The notes below the pieces were generated by a model. It was given only the letters and a program-made list of their open reading frames with translations. It was not told the DNA's origin and ran no database searches. From assembly GCF_023701945.1 (NCBI RefSeq), contig NZ_JABAEF010000008.1, positions 62,001 to 126,000 on the forward strand: a DNA stretch of 64,000 bases. The letters are read 5' to 3'. Both the position numbers and the translations under genes were made by a program. The first letter of the stretch is position 1; every line of letters begins with the position of its first letter. Positions 45,978 to 55,137 of this stretch are shown here, one piece after another. This DNA comes from Rhizobium sp. CG5. GTDB lineage: Bacteria > Pseudomonadota > Alphaproteobacteria > Rhizobiales > Rhizobiaceae.

Positions 45978-47068
45978 CTCGCATCTCCCTTCAGAAGGCT
46001 GCGGCTCTTGTCGAAGACGATGCGCACCTTGTAGAGGATCAGCGCGTCGCAGGAGAGCACGAAGAACAGCAGCAGGCCCTGGAAGACGCGCGTCACCTTG
46101 TCGGAGACGCCGATCGACAGCTGGGCGCCCTCGCCGCCGAGATAGGTCAGCGCCAGCACCAGGCCCGAGGCGATGATGCCGAGCGGATTAAGCCGGCCGA
46201 GAAAGGCAACGATGATCGCCGTGAAGCCGTAACCCGGCGAAATGCTCGGTTGCAGATGGCCGATCGAACCGGACACCTCGGAAATGCCGGCAAGTCCGGC
46301 AAGCGCCCCGGAGACCAGCATGGAGAACCACACCATGCCCTTCGACGAGAAACCGGCAAAGCGCCCTGCACGCTCCGACTGGCCGAGCACCACGACCTCA
46401 AAACCCTTCAGCGTATAGCGCATCAGGAACCAGACGCCGATGGCGGCGATAATGGCAAAGGCAAAGCCCCAATGGGCGCGGCCAGAAGTCAGCATTTCCG
46501 GCAGCACGGCCTCGGTGACATAGGACCGGCTCTGCGGGAAATTATAGCCCTGCGGATCGCGCCACGGGCCGCGCACCAGCCAGTCGAGCAGCAATTGGGC
46601 GATATAGACCAGCATCAGGCTGGTGAGGATCTCGTTGGTATTGAACCTTGTCTTCAACAGCGCCGGGATCGCCGCATAGAGCGCGCCGCCGGCCATGCCC
46701 ATCAGCAGCATCAGCGGCATCAGCAGCGGCGAATGCCACTCGTAGAACAGAACAGGCAGGATCGACCCGGTCATCGCGCCGATGGTGAACTGGCCCTCGG
46801 CGCCGATATTCCAGTTGTTGGAGCGATAACAGAGGGACAGGCCGACGGCGATCAGGATCAGCGGTGCCGCCTTGATCGCCAGTTCGTGCAGCGACCAGAC
46901 CTCGAGCAGCGGCTCGATGAAGAAGCTGTAGAGGGCCGAGACCGGGTCCTTGCCGAGCAGCGCGAACATGATGCCGCCGAAGAGGACCGTCAGCGCCAAG
47001 GCCAGGAGCGGCGACAGGACCTGGAACAGGCCCGATGTGCGGCTGCGTTTTTCCAGTTCAATGCGCAT
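45974..47068 (-). CDS. BMP-type ABC importer permease 1
   Basis: A 364-aa permease, larger partner of the pair. YRSNNWNIGAEGQFTIGAMTGS is the conserved loop, and RGWFALAIVI-type helices fill the rest. ATG at 47068 (MRIELEKRSRTSGLFQ) has GGGGAGG eight bases upstream; it overlaps the end of the ATPase gene by 11 bp. The longer frame to 47086 is rejected on spacing. Confidence 0.93.
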   Translation of the reverse strand: MRIELEKRSRTSGLFQVLSPLLALALTVLFGGIMFALLGKDPVSALYSFFIEPLLEVWSLHELAIKAAPLILIAVGLSLCYRSNNWNIGAEGQFTIGAMTGSILPVLFYEWHSPLLMPLMLLMGMAGGALYAAIPALLKTRFNTNEILTSLMLVYIAQLLLDWLVRGPWRDPQGYNFPQSRSYVTEAVLPEMLTSGRAHWGFAFAIIAAIGVWFLMRYTLKGFEVVVLGQSERAGRFAGFSSKGMVWFSMLVSGALAGLAGISEVSGSIGHLQPSISPGYGFTAIIVAFLGRLNPLGIIASGLVLALTYLGGEGAQLSIGVSDKVTRVFQGLLLFFVLSCDALILYKVRIVFDKSRSLLKGDAR

Positions 47069-48614
47069 GGGCAGCCTCCCCGGCATGCATGCCGCCCATC
47101 AGGATGCCGATGCGCTCGCGGGTCATGGTCTTGGCGGGATAACTTTCCGACAGTCGGCCTTCGGAGATCGCGGCAATGCTGGTCGCCACTTCGAAGATCT
47201 CGTCGAGATCCTGGCTGATGACCACGACGGCCGAACCGCTGCGGGCCAGATCGACCAGGGCCTGACGAATGCGGCTCGCCGCCCCCGCATCAACGCCCCA
47301 GGTCGGCTGGTTGACGACGAGCACTGCCGGCTGGCGGTCGAGTTCGCGCCCGACGATGAATTTCTGCAGATTGCCGCCCGACAGGGATCCGGCCGCCGGA
47401 TCGACACCGCTCTTGCGCACATCCATCGCTTCCGAGATCCGGGCGGCGGCGGTGCGGACGGCGTCGTGGCGGATCAGTTTCAGGAAACCGCCGCCCAAGA
47501 AGGCCTTGCGATCCGACTGGTTGCGGGCCAGCAGCAGGTTGTCGGAGAGGCTGAGCGCCGGAACGGCGGCATGGCCATGGCGCTCCTCGGGCACGAAGCC
47601 GGCGCCCAGCAACCGACGCGCCGAAATGCCGAGCCGGCCGACCGCCTTGCCGCGGATGCGGATGCACTCGTTGTCTTCGACCGGATATTCGCCGGACAGC
47701 GCGTCGAACAGTTCCGACTGGCCATTGCCGGCCACCCCGGCGATCGCCAGCACCTCGCCTGCCTTGACCGACAGGGACAGTTTTTTGAGCGGCATGGCAA
47801 AAGGCGAGCGCGGCCGAACGGAAAGGTCGGTGATCTCCAGCTGCACGGCACCAAGCGGCGCGTCCTCTTCCTGGTAGACACTGGCGACTTCGCCGCCGAC
47901 CATCATGCGGGCGAGCGAGGCCGGCGTTTCCTGGCGGGGATCGCAGGCGCCGGTCACCCGGCCGTGGCGCAGCACCGTGGCGCGGTCGCAGATGCGCTGC
48001 ACCTCTTCAAGGCGATGGCTGATATAGAGCACGGAGCGGCCCTCGCTTTTCAGCTTTTCCAGCGTCTCGAACAGCCGGTCGGCCTCCTGCGGCGTCAGCA
48101 CCGAGGTCGGTTCATCGAGAATGATCAGTTTCGGGTTCTGCAGCAAAGCGCGGACGATCTCGATGCGCTGGCGCTCGCCGACCGACAGATCGGCCACATG
48201 GGCGTCGGGATCGAGCGGCAGGCCATAGGCCTTGGACAGTTCGGCGGCCTTTTGCGAAATCGTGCCGATCGATGTCTTGCCGTCGAGCGACAGGGCGATG
48301 TTTTCCGCCACCGTCAGCGCTTCGAACAGGGAGAAATGCTGGAAGACCATGCCGATGCCGAGCTGGCGGGCGGCACCCGGCGAGGCGATCTCGACGGGTC
48401 GGCCCTGCCAGACGATCTCTCCCGATGTCGGCGCCAGGACGCCGAACAGCATTTTCACCAGGGTCGACTTGCCGGCGCCGTTTTCGCCCAGCAGCGCGTG
48501 AATTTCGCCGGGCCGGATGTCCAGGTCAATGGCGTTGCAGGCCGTGAAGGCGCCGAACATTTTTGTGAGCTGGCTGACCGAAAGCAGCGCGTCCGGTACT
48601 GCTGTTTGCGACAC
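47058..48614 (-). CDS. BMP-type ABC importer ATPase (double domain)
   Basis: A 518-aa ATPase with two cassettes, as in nucleoside importers. The first has Walker A LLGENGAGKSTLVKMLFG, signature LSVGERQRIEIVRAL and LIILDEPTSVLTPQEAD. The second has GVAGNGQSELFDALSG, LSGGNLQKFIVGRELDRQ and the diverged VLVVNQPTWGVDAGA, where Asn-Gln replaces the Asp-Glu of Walker B, as is usual in this family's second domain. GTG at 48614 lies just after AAGGGGGA; a GTG at 48632 is less likely. First gene of the operon. Confidence 0.92.
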   Translation of the reverse strand: MSQTAVPDALLSVSQLTKMFGAFTACNAIDLDIRPGEIHALLGENGAGKSTLVKMLFGVLAPTSGEIVWQGRPVEIASPGAARQLGIGMVFQHFSLFEALTVAENIALSLDGKTSIGTISQKAAELSKAYGLPLDPDAHVADLSVGERQRIEIVRALLQNPKLIILDEPTSVLTPQEADRLFETLEKLKSEGRSVLYISHRLEEVQRICDRATVLRHGRVTGACDPRQETPASLARMMVGGEVASVYQEEDAPLGAVQLEITDLSVRPRSPFAMPLKKLSLSVKAGEVLAIAGVAGNGQSELFDALSGEYPVEDNECIRIRGKAVGRLGISARRLLGAGFVPEERHGHAAVPALSLSDNLLLARNQSDRKAFLGGGFLKLIRHDAVRTAAARISEAMDVRKSGVDPAAGSLSGGNLQKFIVGRELDRQPAVLVVNQPTWGVDAGAASRIRQALVDLARSGSAVVVISQDLDEIFEVATSIAAISEGRLSESYPAKTMTRERIGILMGGMHAGEAAHAH

Positions 48615-48753
48615 ATATCCCCCTTGCCACACCGTCTCCAGGCGATGACCGCCCGATCCCCATGCGTGGTCGTTACCGATACCATTGCCCCGATCCGCCT
48701 GCCGCTTGCGACAGACCGGGCTGATTTCTCACTATTGATACCCGGTTTGTTGC

Positions 48754-48789
48754 CATGCACAACAGTCAACCGACCATTTTTTGTGCATG
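48754..48789. promoter_or_regulatory. Spaced inverted repeat upstream of the BMP-type operon
   Basis: CATGCACAA (48754-48762) and TTGTGCATG (48781-48789) are perfect nine-base arms with an 18-base spacer, about 140 bp before the operon start and 40 bp after the pcs stop. It could be an operator or an RNA hairpin ending the pcs transcript; I cannot decide. Confidence 0.4.
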
Positions 48790-48828
48790 CTCAAGCTTTC
48801 CTCGCGCCAAGGCCGAAAGACGCGGCCT

Positions 48829-49554
48829 TTACGACTTGCCGAGGGCTGGAACGAACTGCAGCACGGCGCCGATCCCATAGAGGTAAATCCCTGTTACGAC
48901 GAAGGGAATGACCAGCCAGGACGGGCTGTCGAAATGCATCAGCAGGGCCGCACCGCCGAGCCCGCACCACAGGAAGAAGACCGCCAGGTTGAGCGGCCGC
49001 AGGCGCTTGACGCGCACCGGATGGAGGAAATTGATCGGCAGGAAGGTCAGGAACACCGAGACGGTGACGACGGTCATCGCCGTGGTCGCCGAGGCATCGA
49101 TGACGAACAGCGTGAAGACGATCATGTTCCAGACGACGGGAAAGCCGGAGAAGAAATATTCATCCGTCTTCATGCCCATGTCGGCATAATAGATGGCGCT
49201 CGACACCACGATCATGCCGGCCGCGACGAAGGACCAGGGCTCGCCGATCATGCCGCTCTGATACAGCGCAAAGGCCGGCAGCAGGACATAGGTGACATAG
49301 TCGATGATATTGTCGAGCGTATCGCCGGACCAGTTCGGCAATACTTCCTTGACGCGGACCTTGCGGGCGATCGGACCGTCGATGCCGTCGACGGCGAGCG
49401 CCAGGCCGAGCCACCAGAACATGTCGACGAATCGATGCTCGGCCGCCGCCACCACACCGAGAAAGGCCAGGAACGAACCGGAGGCGGTGAGGATATGCAC
49501 CGAAAACGCGCGGATTTCCGCATAGGGCACGCGCCTGTAGTTGAAAATCTTCAT
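48829..49554 (-). CDS. pcs: Phosphatidylcholine synthase
   Basis: Makes phosphatidylcholine directly from CDP-diacylglycerol and choline, the one-step route typical of rhizobia and other bacteria that live with eukaryotes. The 241-aa membrane protein has about eight helices and the Pcs form of the CDP-alcohol phosphotransferase motif, DGxxAR(x12)GxxxDxxxD, at Asp59 to Asp85. ATG at 49554 gives the family start MKIFNYRRVPYAEIRAFSVH; the 45-residue upstream extension is not conserved-looking. It is divergent from the UbiH-type gene. Confidence 0.96.
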   Translation of the reverse strand: MKIFNYRRVPYAEIRAFSVHILTASGSFLAFLGVVAAAEHRFVDMFWWLGLALAVDGIDGPIARKVRVKEVLPNWSGDTLDNIIDYVTYVLLPAFALYQSGMIGEPWSFVAAGMIVVSSAIYYADMGMKTDEYFFSGFPVVWNMIVFTLFVIDASATTAMTVVTVSVFLTFLPINFLHPVRVKRLRPLNLAVFFLWCGLGGAALLMHFDSPSWLVIPFVVTGIYLYGIGAVLQFVPALGKS

Positions 49555-49753
49555 ATCGGTCCGACCGTCCCTCATTGCTCGCGGTGCAGGGGATATTCCC
49601 CGAATCCATTCGTTTTGCAACAACGCAGCCGCGGCAATACAGTATTGGCCGGCCCGTCCCTCTTTGTCGCGCTGCGACAACTGCGCCAATTCAACCCATG
49701 GATTTCAAGCATCGGACGCACTAGATTGCTTGCAGAAACAATGGATCACCCTG

Positions 49754-51004
49754 ATGAGACAGTTTGACATAGCGGTAATCGGTGCCGGTCTGGCGGGAAG
49801 CGTGGCAGCACTCGCAATGGCGCGCGGCGGGCGATCGGTGGTGCTGGTGGCCGGGCCGCGTTCGGGTGCCGATGGCCGCACGACGGCGCTGATGGACCAG
49901 TCGATCGGCTTTATGGCGCGGCTCGGGCTTTGGGACGAGATCGCGCCGTTTGCCGCAGGCCTGTCGACCATGCAGATCATCGACGGCACGAAACGCCTGC
50001 TGCGGGCGCCGCCGGTGTCCTTCCGCAGCGCCGAGATCGGCATTGACGCCTTCGGCTACAACATGGCCAACCGCGATCTGATGGCCGTTCTGGAAAAGGC
50101 GCTGGCGCAGGAGCCGGGCGTCAGCCTTGTGCAGGCAGAGGCTCAAAGCCTTGCCTTCGACGATGGCGGCGTGACGATCGCGCTCGACAGCGGCGAGACG
50201 CTTTTCGCAGCCTTCGTGATCGGCGCGGATGGCCGCAATTCCAAGACTCGCGAAACCGCCGGCGTCTCGGTGCGCAGATGGTCCTATCCGCAATCGGCGC
50301 TGGTGCTAAATTTCGCCCATACCGTGCCGCACCACAATGTATCGACGGAATTCCACACCGAGACCGGACCGTTTACCCAGGTGCCGCTGCCGGGCCAGCG
50401 CTCCAGCCTGGTCTGGGTGGTCGAGCCGGCCGAAGCGACGCGGCTTGCGGCCCTGCCGCTGGAAGAGCTCAGCCGACTGGTCGAAACCCGCATGCAGTCG
50501 CTGCTCGGCAAGGTGAGCGTCGAAGAGGGCGCGCAATGCTGGCCGCTGTCGGGCATGACGGCACTGCGCTACGGCAAGGGCCGTGCCGCCTTTATCGGCG
50601 AGGCCGCGCATGCCTTTCCGCCGATCGGCGCGCAGGGGCTGAACCTTAGCCTGCGCGATGTGATGGCGCTTGAAGACATCCTGTGCGCCGATCCGCAAAG
50701 GCCGATCGCCGCGGATGCCGGCGACGTGTTCGACCGCCGTCGACGGGTCGACGTGATCAGCCGCACGGCAAGCGTCGACATTTTGAACCGTTCGCTGCTG
50801 TCGAGCTTCCTGCCGGTGCAGATGCTGCGGGCGGCGGGCCTGCATCTGTTGAAATCGGTGGCGCCATTGCGCCATCTCGTCATGCGCGAAGGCGTCGAGC
50901 CCGGCCGCGGCTTCGGATCGTTTCCGGCCCTGTTACGGGAAAAGATCGGCCGGCAGGCGTCCGGTCGTAATGGCAAAGAGCAGGCCGGATACGGTCAGGA
51001 CTGA
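49754..51004 (+). CDS. UbiH/COQ6-family FAD-dependent monooxygenase
   Basis: A 416-aa flavoprotein hydroxylase of the UbiH/UbiF/COQ6 group, probably a ubiquinone-ring hydroxylase. It begins MRQFDIAVIGAGLAGSVAAL with the FAD GxGxxG motif, has VIGADGRNSKTRE (DG motif) and AAFIGEAAHAFPPIGAQGLNL, where Glu takes the usual Asp position of the GD motif. ATG at 49754 is chosen because the FAD motif begins there; the frame is open to 49541 without conserved sequence. Its 3' end overlaps the convergent AEC gene by 72 bp. Confidence 0.92.
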   Translation: MRQFDIAVIGAGLAGSVAALAMARGGRSVVLVAGPRSGADGRTTALMDQSIGFMARLGLWDEIAPFAAGLSTMQIIDGTKRLLRAPPVSFRSAEIGIDAFGYNMANRDLMAVLEKALAQEPGVSLVQAEAQSLAFDDGGVTIALDSGETLFAAFVIGADGRNSKTRETAGVSVRRWSYPQSALVLNFAHTVPHHNVSTEFHTETGPFTQVPLPGQRSSLVWVVEPAEATRLAALPLEELSRLVETRMQSLLGKVSVEEGAQCWPLSGMTALRYGKGRAAFIGEAAHAFPPIGAQGLNLSLRDVMALEDILCADPQRPIAADAGDVFDRRRRVDVISRTASVDILNRSLLSSFLPVQMLRAAGLHLLKSVAPLRHLVMREGVEPGRGFGSFPALLREKIGRQASGRNGKEQAGYGQD

Positions 51005-51895
51005 AAACACCGTGGTCAGCAGGATGGTGGCCGAGGCCCGCTCCTGCCAGACGCCGTATTGCTGACCGATGACGAAGACATTGGTGGCGGTCGGCAGGGC
51101 GGCGAGCAGCACGGCGGTATAGATCCACAGCGGGTCGAAATTGCCGACGGCGCCCAGCACGACATAGACCACCAGCGGATGCAGCATCAGCTTGATCGGC
51201 ACGATATAGACGATCTCGGCTGGAATGCGCTTGAGCGGCCTGAGCGCCAGCGTCACCCCCATGGCAAACAGGGCGCAAGGGGCGGCGGACTGGGCGAGAT
51301 AATCGATCAGCCGCTGCAGGGCGAGCGGCGGCTCGATATCGCCGGCGGCCGCCACGAAACCGGCAGCGGTTGCCAGGATGAAGGGATGAAAGGCGATCTT
51401 CTTCGCCACATCCAGGACCAGCAGACCGCGCGGCCGGGAATCGCCGCCGGCCAGCGCCATCATCGCCGGCGCCACCATGAAATGTACGGCATTTTCAAAA
51501 CAGAAGATCAGCGCCACCGGCACCGCCGCGGCGTCGCCAAAGGCCAGCAGCGCCAGGGCCGGTCCCATATAGCCGATATTGCCATAGGCGGCGGCCAGCG
51601 CCTGCATGGTGCTGTCGGCCAGATTACTGCCACGTCCGACGTGGCCGATCAGGAAAACCAGCACAAAGATCGCATAGGTTCCGGCCATGCTTGCCAGGAT
51701 GAAATCGACGCGGGCCAATTGTTCGATCGGCGTGCGCGACACCAGCTTGAAGAACAGCGCCGGCAAGGAGACATAGATGATGAAGAAATTGAGCCATCCC
51801 AAAGCGCCGGCCGGCTGATAGGCGAGCCTTGCGGCGACATAGCCGATCAGGATCAGCCCGAAGAACGGCAAAACCAATGCGACAATGTCGGCCAT
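50933..51895 (-). CDS. AEC-family transporter (auxin efflux carrier-like)
   Basis: A 320-aa inner-membrane transporter with about ten helices, starting MADIVALVLPFFGLILIGYVAARLA. NFFIIYVSLPALFFKLVSRTP and AYGNIGYMGPALALLAFG are AEC signatures; the late GVTLALRPLKRIPAEIVYIVPIKLMLHPL is also typical. Members export malate, auxin-like acids or other organic anions; the substrate here is unknown. ATG at 51895 follows GGAG nine bases upstream. Confidence 0.92.
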   Translation of the reverse strand: MADIVALVLPFFGLILIGYVAARLAYQPAGALGWLNFFIIYVSLPALFFKLVSRTPIEQLARVDFILASMAGTYAIFVLVFLIGHVGRGSNLADSTMQALAAAYGNIGYMGPALALLAFGDAAAVPVALIFCFENAVHFMVAPAMMALAGGDSRPRGLLVLDVAKKIAFHPFILATAAGFVAAAGDIEPPLALQRLIDYLAQSAAPCALFAMGVTLALRPLKRIPAEIVYIVPIKLMLHPLVVYVVLGAVGNFDPLWIYTAVLLAALPTATNVFVIGQQYGVWQERASATILLTTVFSVLTVSGLLFAITTGRLPADLFP

Positions 51896-51961
51896 CTCTT
51901 GGCGCTCCGCCTCACCATGCCGAACCTCACCAAGACCCAGCCACTTTTCCCTGCCTCGGCC

Positions 51962-52708
51962 TTAGCCGATTTGCGACAGGATTGGAAAGGTCTGCTGGAA
52001 CCAAATCGCCAGATCGCTGACATAACCGAAGATGAAGGCAAGGCCGGTCAGCACGAGAAGTCCGCCCATCAGCTTTTCGACCAGGCCGAGATGGCGGCGG
52101 AAGCGGGTCAGAAAGCGCATGAAGGCGCCGGAAAATCCGGCGGCGATCCAGAACGGCACGGCGAGGCCCAGCGAATAGACGGCCAGCAGCAGGGCGCCGT
52201 CGCCGACCGTGTCGCGCGATGCGGCGACGCCTAAAATGGCGCCCAGCACCGGGCCGATGCAGGGCGTCCAGCCAAAGGCGAAGGCCAGCCCCATGACATA
52301 GGCACCGGTCAGCGTCGCCGGCTTGCCGCCGCCTTGAAAGCGCATCTCGCTCGACAGCAAGCCGATGCGGAACACGCCGAGAAAGTTCAGGCCCATCAGG
52401 ATGATGATCAGGCCGCCGAGCTTCGAGAGCAGATCGAGATGCTGGCGCAGCAGCCCGCCGATGGTCGAGGCCCCTGCCCCTAGCGCCACGAAGACGGTCG
52501 CAAAACCGAGCGTGAAGAGCAGCGAGGACAGAAGCACGGCGCGGCGCGTATCGGCCTTAGCCTTAACCGTCTCGCCGCGGAACTGCTCCACCGAAATGCC
52601 GGCCATGTAACAGAGATAGGGCGGCACCAGCGGCAGCACGCAGGGCGACAGGAAAGAGAGCGTCCCGGCCAGCAGCGCACTGAAGAAGGAAATATCGGCA
52701 ATCGACAC
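51962..52708 (-). CDS. Cytochrome c biogenesis protein CcdA family
   Basis: A 248-aa membrane protein with six helices that carries reducing power from cytoplasmic thioredoxin to periplasmic thiol proteins. The two redox Cys are in LSPCVLPLVPPYLCYMAG and GWTPCIGPVLGAILG. It starts with GTG at 52708 after GGAG. No periplasmic thioredoxin (TlpA/CcmG) gene is beside it, so the partner is elsewhere. The 66 bp to the AEC gene hold no clear terminator. Confidence 0.93.
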   Translation of the reverse strand: MSIADISFFSALLAGTLSFLSPCVLPLVPPYLCYMAGISVEQFRGETVKAKADTRRAVLLSSLLFTLGFATVFVALGAGASTIGGLLRQHLDLLSKLGGLIIILMGLNFLGVFRIGLLSSEMRFQGGGKPATLTGAYVMGLAFAFGWTPCIGPVLGAILGVAASRDTVGDGALLLAVYSLGLAVPFWIAAGFSGAFMRFLTRFRRHLGLVEKLMGGLLVLTGLAFIFGYVSDLAIWFQQTFPILSQIG

Positions 52709-52833
52709 GGCACGGGCTCCACTTCAGGCACATCAGCGGCCCTTCCTATCGCCCGACGGCGCGCTCTGCCAATCACCTTTTCGCGCACGTGACGTAAAAC
52801 CGCAGGAGACGCGCAATTTCGACGTTTTTTGGG

Positions 52834-52862
52834 TTGACCCGCCGGGGTCACCTGCCTATGTT
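52834..52862 (+). promoter_or_regulatory. Promoter of the tRNA-Lys gene
   Basis: TTGACC (52834-52839), 17 bases, TATGTT (52857-52862). The predicted start is about 33 bases before the tRNA 5' end. Good match and ideal spacing for the housekeeping sigma factor. Confidence 0.65.
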
Positions 52863-52901
52863 CCGCGCACTTCCAGGGGAGCTGATTTGCTCGCCTTTCG
52901 G

Positions 52902-52977
52902 GAGAGCGTAGCTCAGCTGGTAGAGCAACTGACTTTTAATCAGTAGGTCTCGGGTTCGAACCCCGACGCTCTCACCA
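52902..52977 (+). tRNA. tRNA-Lys (anticodon TTT)
   Basis: A 76-base cloverleaf: acceptor GAGAGCG pairs with CGCTCTC, D-arm GCTCAGCTGGTAGAGC, anticodon stem ACTGA/TCAGT with loop CTTTTAA (anticodon TTT), T-arm CGGGTTCGAACCCCG, discriminator A and an encoded CCA. No integrase gene or repeated tRNA 3' end was seen downstream, so there is no sign that it serves as an attachment site here. Confidence 0.97.
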
Positions 52978-53054
52978 TTCATGTCCAGCTTTCGATGACT
53001 TAAAGCGAGACCATGGCAAACTTTGTGCCCTCTGTAGCTGGGTGGTTTCCAGAT

Positions 53055-54059
53055 CTAAGCGCGCGACAGCGCCAGACCATTGGCGGTCTGCTCCTCCAGC
53101 ACCATTGCCAGATACGGACCCGCAAAATCACTGCCGAAAAGCCGGTCATGATCCTGCAATAGGAGATGGGCCAGATCGAACGATCCATAACACTCGCCCA
53201 GGATCAGTGCGCACTTCCTCAGTTTCTCGGACGACATGGACTCCGGACGCAGCCAGTCGCGGACGTAGACGGCGTCCGCCCACAGGTGCTGCCGCAGGCC
53301 GCGGTTGACGCTCTTGCCGACCAGGAGCGGCTTGAAGGCCAGAGTGCCCGTCGAATAGAAGGTATGGAACTGGAAGCCCTGCTTGCGCATGAAGAGGTCG
53401 ACATCGGCGAAAAAGGGCTGCCCCTTGTAAAGCTCGACAAACTCCACTTCGACCTGCACCACCAGCGCATCCTTAAGCTTGGTCAGGCCGTTTTGCAGGA
53501 CGCTGAGCTCGGCGCCCTGAATATCCAGCTTGAACAGGTCGATATTCGCGATCTCGGCGATGTCATCGATTCGCTTGGTCGCCACCGCATGGGTCCCGGT
53601 AATCTGACAGACCTCATTGAGGTTGTTGAACTTGCTCAGCAGCTCCGGGTTCGGTTCGAAGAGGGAGCTGGTGAGCGGCCAGTTCGTCTCGTAGAATGTC
53701 TGCGTCTCCCCGTTGCCCACAAAGTAAGGAAAATATCGCTCATAGGGCTTCTTCTGAGCATCCAGTTTTTCAAGCTCGACCGCGCTCGGCTCGAAACCCA
53801 CGACGGCGGCCCAGCCCTTCTCGGCAATCCCGTGATAGACCGTCTTTTTCCCTCCCAGCGAAGCGCCGACATCGACGACGTCGATGGGGCTGCCTATCTC
53901 CAGAAATTTGAACAGATCCATCATCCGCACCATGCTTTCTATAAAAACCGTCGGTCTTCCGTACTGTTCTTTCGGAGCGGATTCCAGTCCTGTGCCGCGC
54001 CTCACTCTAAAGGACGCCCAGAGCCTCTGAAAACGTTCCGTCAAAACGCATGGCGTCAC
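53055..54059 (-). CDS. FkbM-family methyltransferase
   Basis: A 334-aa FkbM-type SAM methyltransferase. IDVVDVGASLGGKKTVYHGIAEKGWAAVVGFEPS in segments forms the SAM site, and NIDLFKLDIQGAELSVLQNGL with VVQVEVEFVELYKGQPFFADV are the family's late motifs; the last 60 residues are an added region. The start is unsure: GTG at 54059 gives the long form, ATG at 53933 would start just before the SAM domain, and neither has a strong ribosome site. It is divergent from a second methyltransferase gene; the target is probably a glycan. Confidence 0.85.
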   Translation of the reverse strand: MTPCVLTERFQRLWASFRVRRGTGLESAPKEQYGRPTVFIESMVRMMDLFKFLEIGSPIDVVDVGASLGGKKTVYHGIAEKGWAAVVGFEPSAVELEKLDAQKKPYERYFPYFVGNGETQTFYETNWPLTSSLFEPNPELLSKFNNLNEVCQITGTHAVATKRIDDIAEIANIDLFKLDIQGAELSVLQNGLTKLKDALVVQVEVEFVELYKGQPFFADVDLFMRKQGFQFHTFYSTGTLAFKPLLVGKSVNRGLRQHLWADAVYVRDWLRPESMSSEKLRKCALILGECYGSFDLAHLLLQDHDRLFGSDFAGPYLAMVLEEQTANGLALSRA

Positions 54060-54261
54060 GGCGGTCCGGCGCCATCGACATCACGGGCCGACGAGCGCAG
54101 TCAAAACAATCAAATATTGCAAATAGAAATTGGACAACCTGCGTCATCCATGTTCTTGTTTTTAAGTATAGGATCATCATAGCCGAGAGAGCGTGAAAAA
54201 AGACCGAAGTCAATGATGAACGGCGAATGATCCGTCATGGGGGATATCAGGAGGACGAAGC

Positions 54262-55137
54262 ATGACTATGGACATCGGCGAACTGGAAAGACAGTTAAAT
54301 AACCATCAATTCTATCATATCATCGATCTCCCGGGCGGGCTTAAGACGCCGGGCCGACCCCATTTCAAATACATGTGGGACCTGGTCATCGAATCCCTGG
54401 ATACGATCGATTTCAAGGGAAAGCGTGTTCTCGACATCGGCTGCCGGGACGGCCTTTTCAGCTTCTACGCTGAAGAAAAGGGGGCTGCTGAAATCATCGG
54501 GATCGACAACCTGATCTCCACGGGGGCCGTCGAACTCATTATCCCCGCCAGGCAATCAAAGGTGCAGATGGTCGAAATGAACGTCAACGATCTCCGGCAG
54601 GAGACATTCGGAACCTTCGACGTCATCATCTTTGCCGGTGTGCTGTATCATCTGCGCTATCCGTTCTGGGTGATCAAGAAGCTGCAGGAATGCCTGAAAC
54701 CGGGCGGTGTCATGGTGATCGAGTCGGGCATCCTGACGTCCATGAATCAGTATCCAATGATGTTCTGCCCCGCTGGCGAGGTCAAAGGTCCTTATGATCC
54801 GACGTCATGCACATTCTTCAATGTCACGGGCATGAAGTGCACGCTGCAATCCATGGGCTTTATCGATGTCAAACTGGACTCGATGATCCGACACGCAGGG
54901 GACGGACACGAGCGGCTAAAGACCGATAATGCCAGTCTCGACGCATCCTTTGAACGCAAGATCGGACGTGCGGTGTTTTCGGCGACGAAGGCGTCTTCCG
55001 CCGTCAACGAACAGTGGGTCGACGACTATTGGGATGGGGTGCAGAATCCGGAAGTGCTCAAGGAGAGGGCCCGGGCCGGCAAGGTCAAAGCACACCATGG
55101 CAAGGAGGCCATTGTCAAAGATCTGACAAAGGACTGA
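54262..55137 (+). CDS. Class I SAM-dependent methyltransferase (CmoB/DUF1698-like)
   Basis: A 291-aa methyltransferase. GKRVLDIGCRDGLFSFYAEEKGA is motif I, IIGIDN motif II, and FDVIIFAGVLYHLRYPFWVIKKL with LKPGGVMVIESG motifs IV-V. The HLRYP stretch resembles the CmoB group (HRRSP in E. coli CmoB), but the CmoB carboxy-SAM ligands and N-terminus do not match well, so wobble-uridine modification is not claimed. ATG at 54262 follows AGGAGGACG. Neighbouring FkbM suggests a role in surface-molecule modification; the C-terminal Lys-rich tail is unassigned. Confidence 0.82.
   Translation: MTMDIGELERQLNNHQFYHIIDLPGGLKTPGRPHFKYMWDLVIESLDTIDFKGKRVLDIGCRDGLFSFYAEEKGAAEIIGIDNLISTGAVELIIPARQSKVQMVEMNVNDLRQETFGTFDVIIFAGVLYHLRYPFWVIKKLQECLKPGGVMVIESGILTSMNQYPMMFCPAGEVKGPYDPTSCTFFNVTGMKCTLQSMGFIDVKLDSMIRHAGDGHERLKTDNASLDASFERKIGRAVFSATKASSAVNEQWVDDYWDGVQNPEVLKERARAGKVKAHHGKEAIVKDLTKD

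Noticed and set aside
46950..48911. 653-codon plus-strand frame over the BMP-type ATPase
   Set aside because: Antisense shadow of the ATPase and permease genes, with no recognisable domain.
52902..52977. tRNA-Lys as an island attachment site
   Set aside because: No integrase gene and no repeat of the tRNA 3' end were found downstream in the window.
54262..55137. Calling the methyltransferase CmoB outright
   Set aside because: Only the core SAM motifs and an HLRYP stretch resemble CmoB. No cmoA gene is beside it, so only a family-level call is given.
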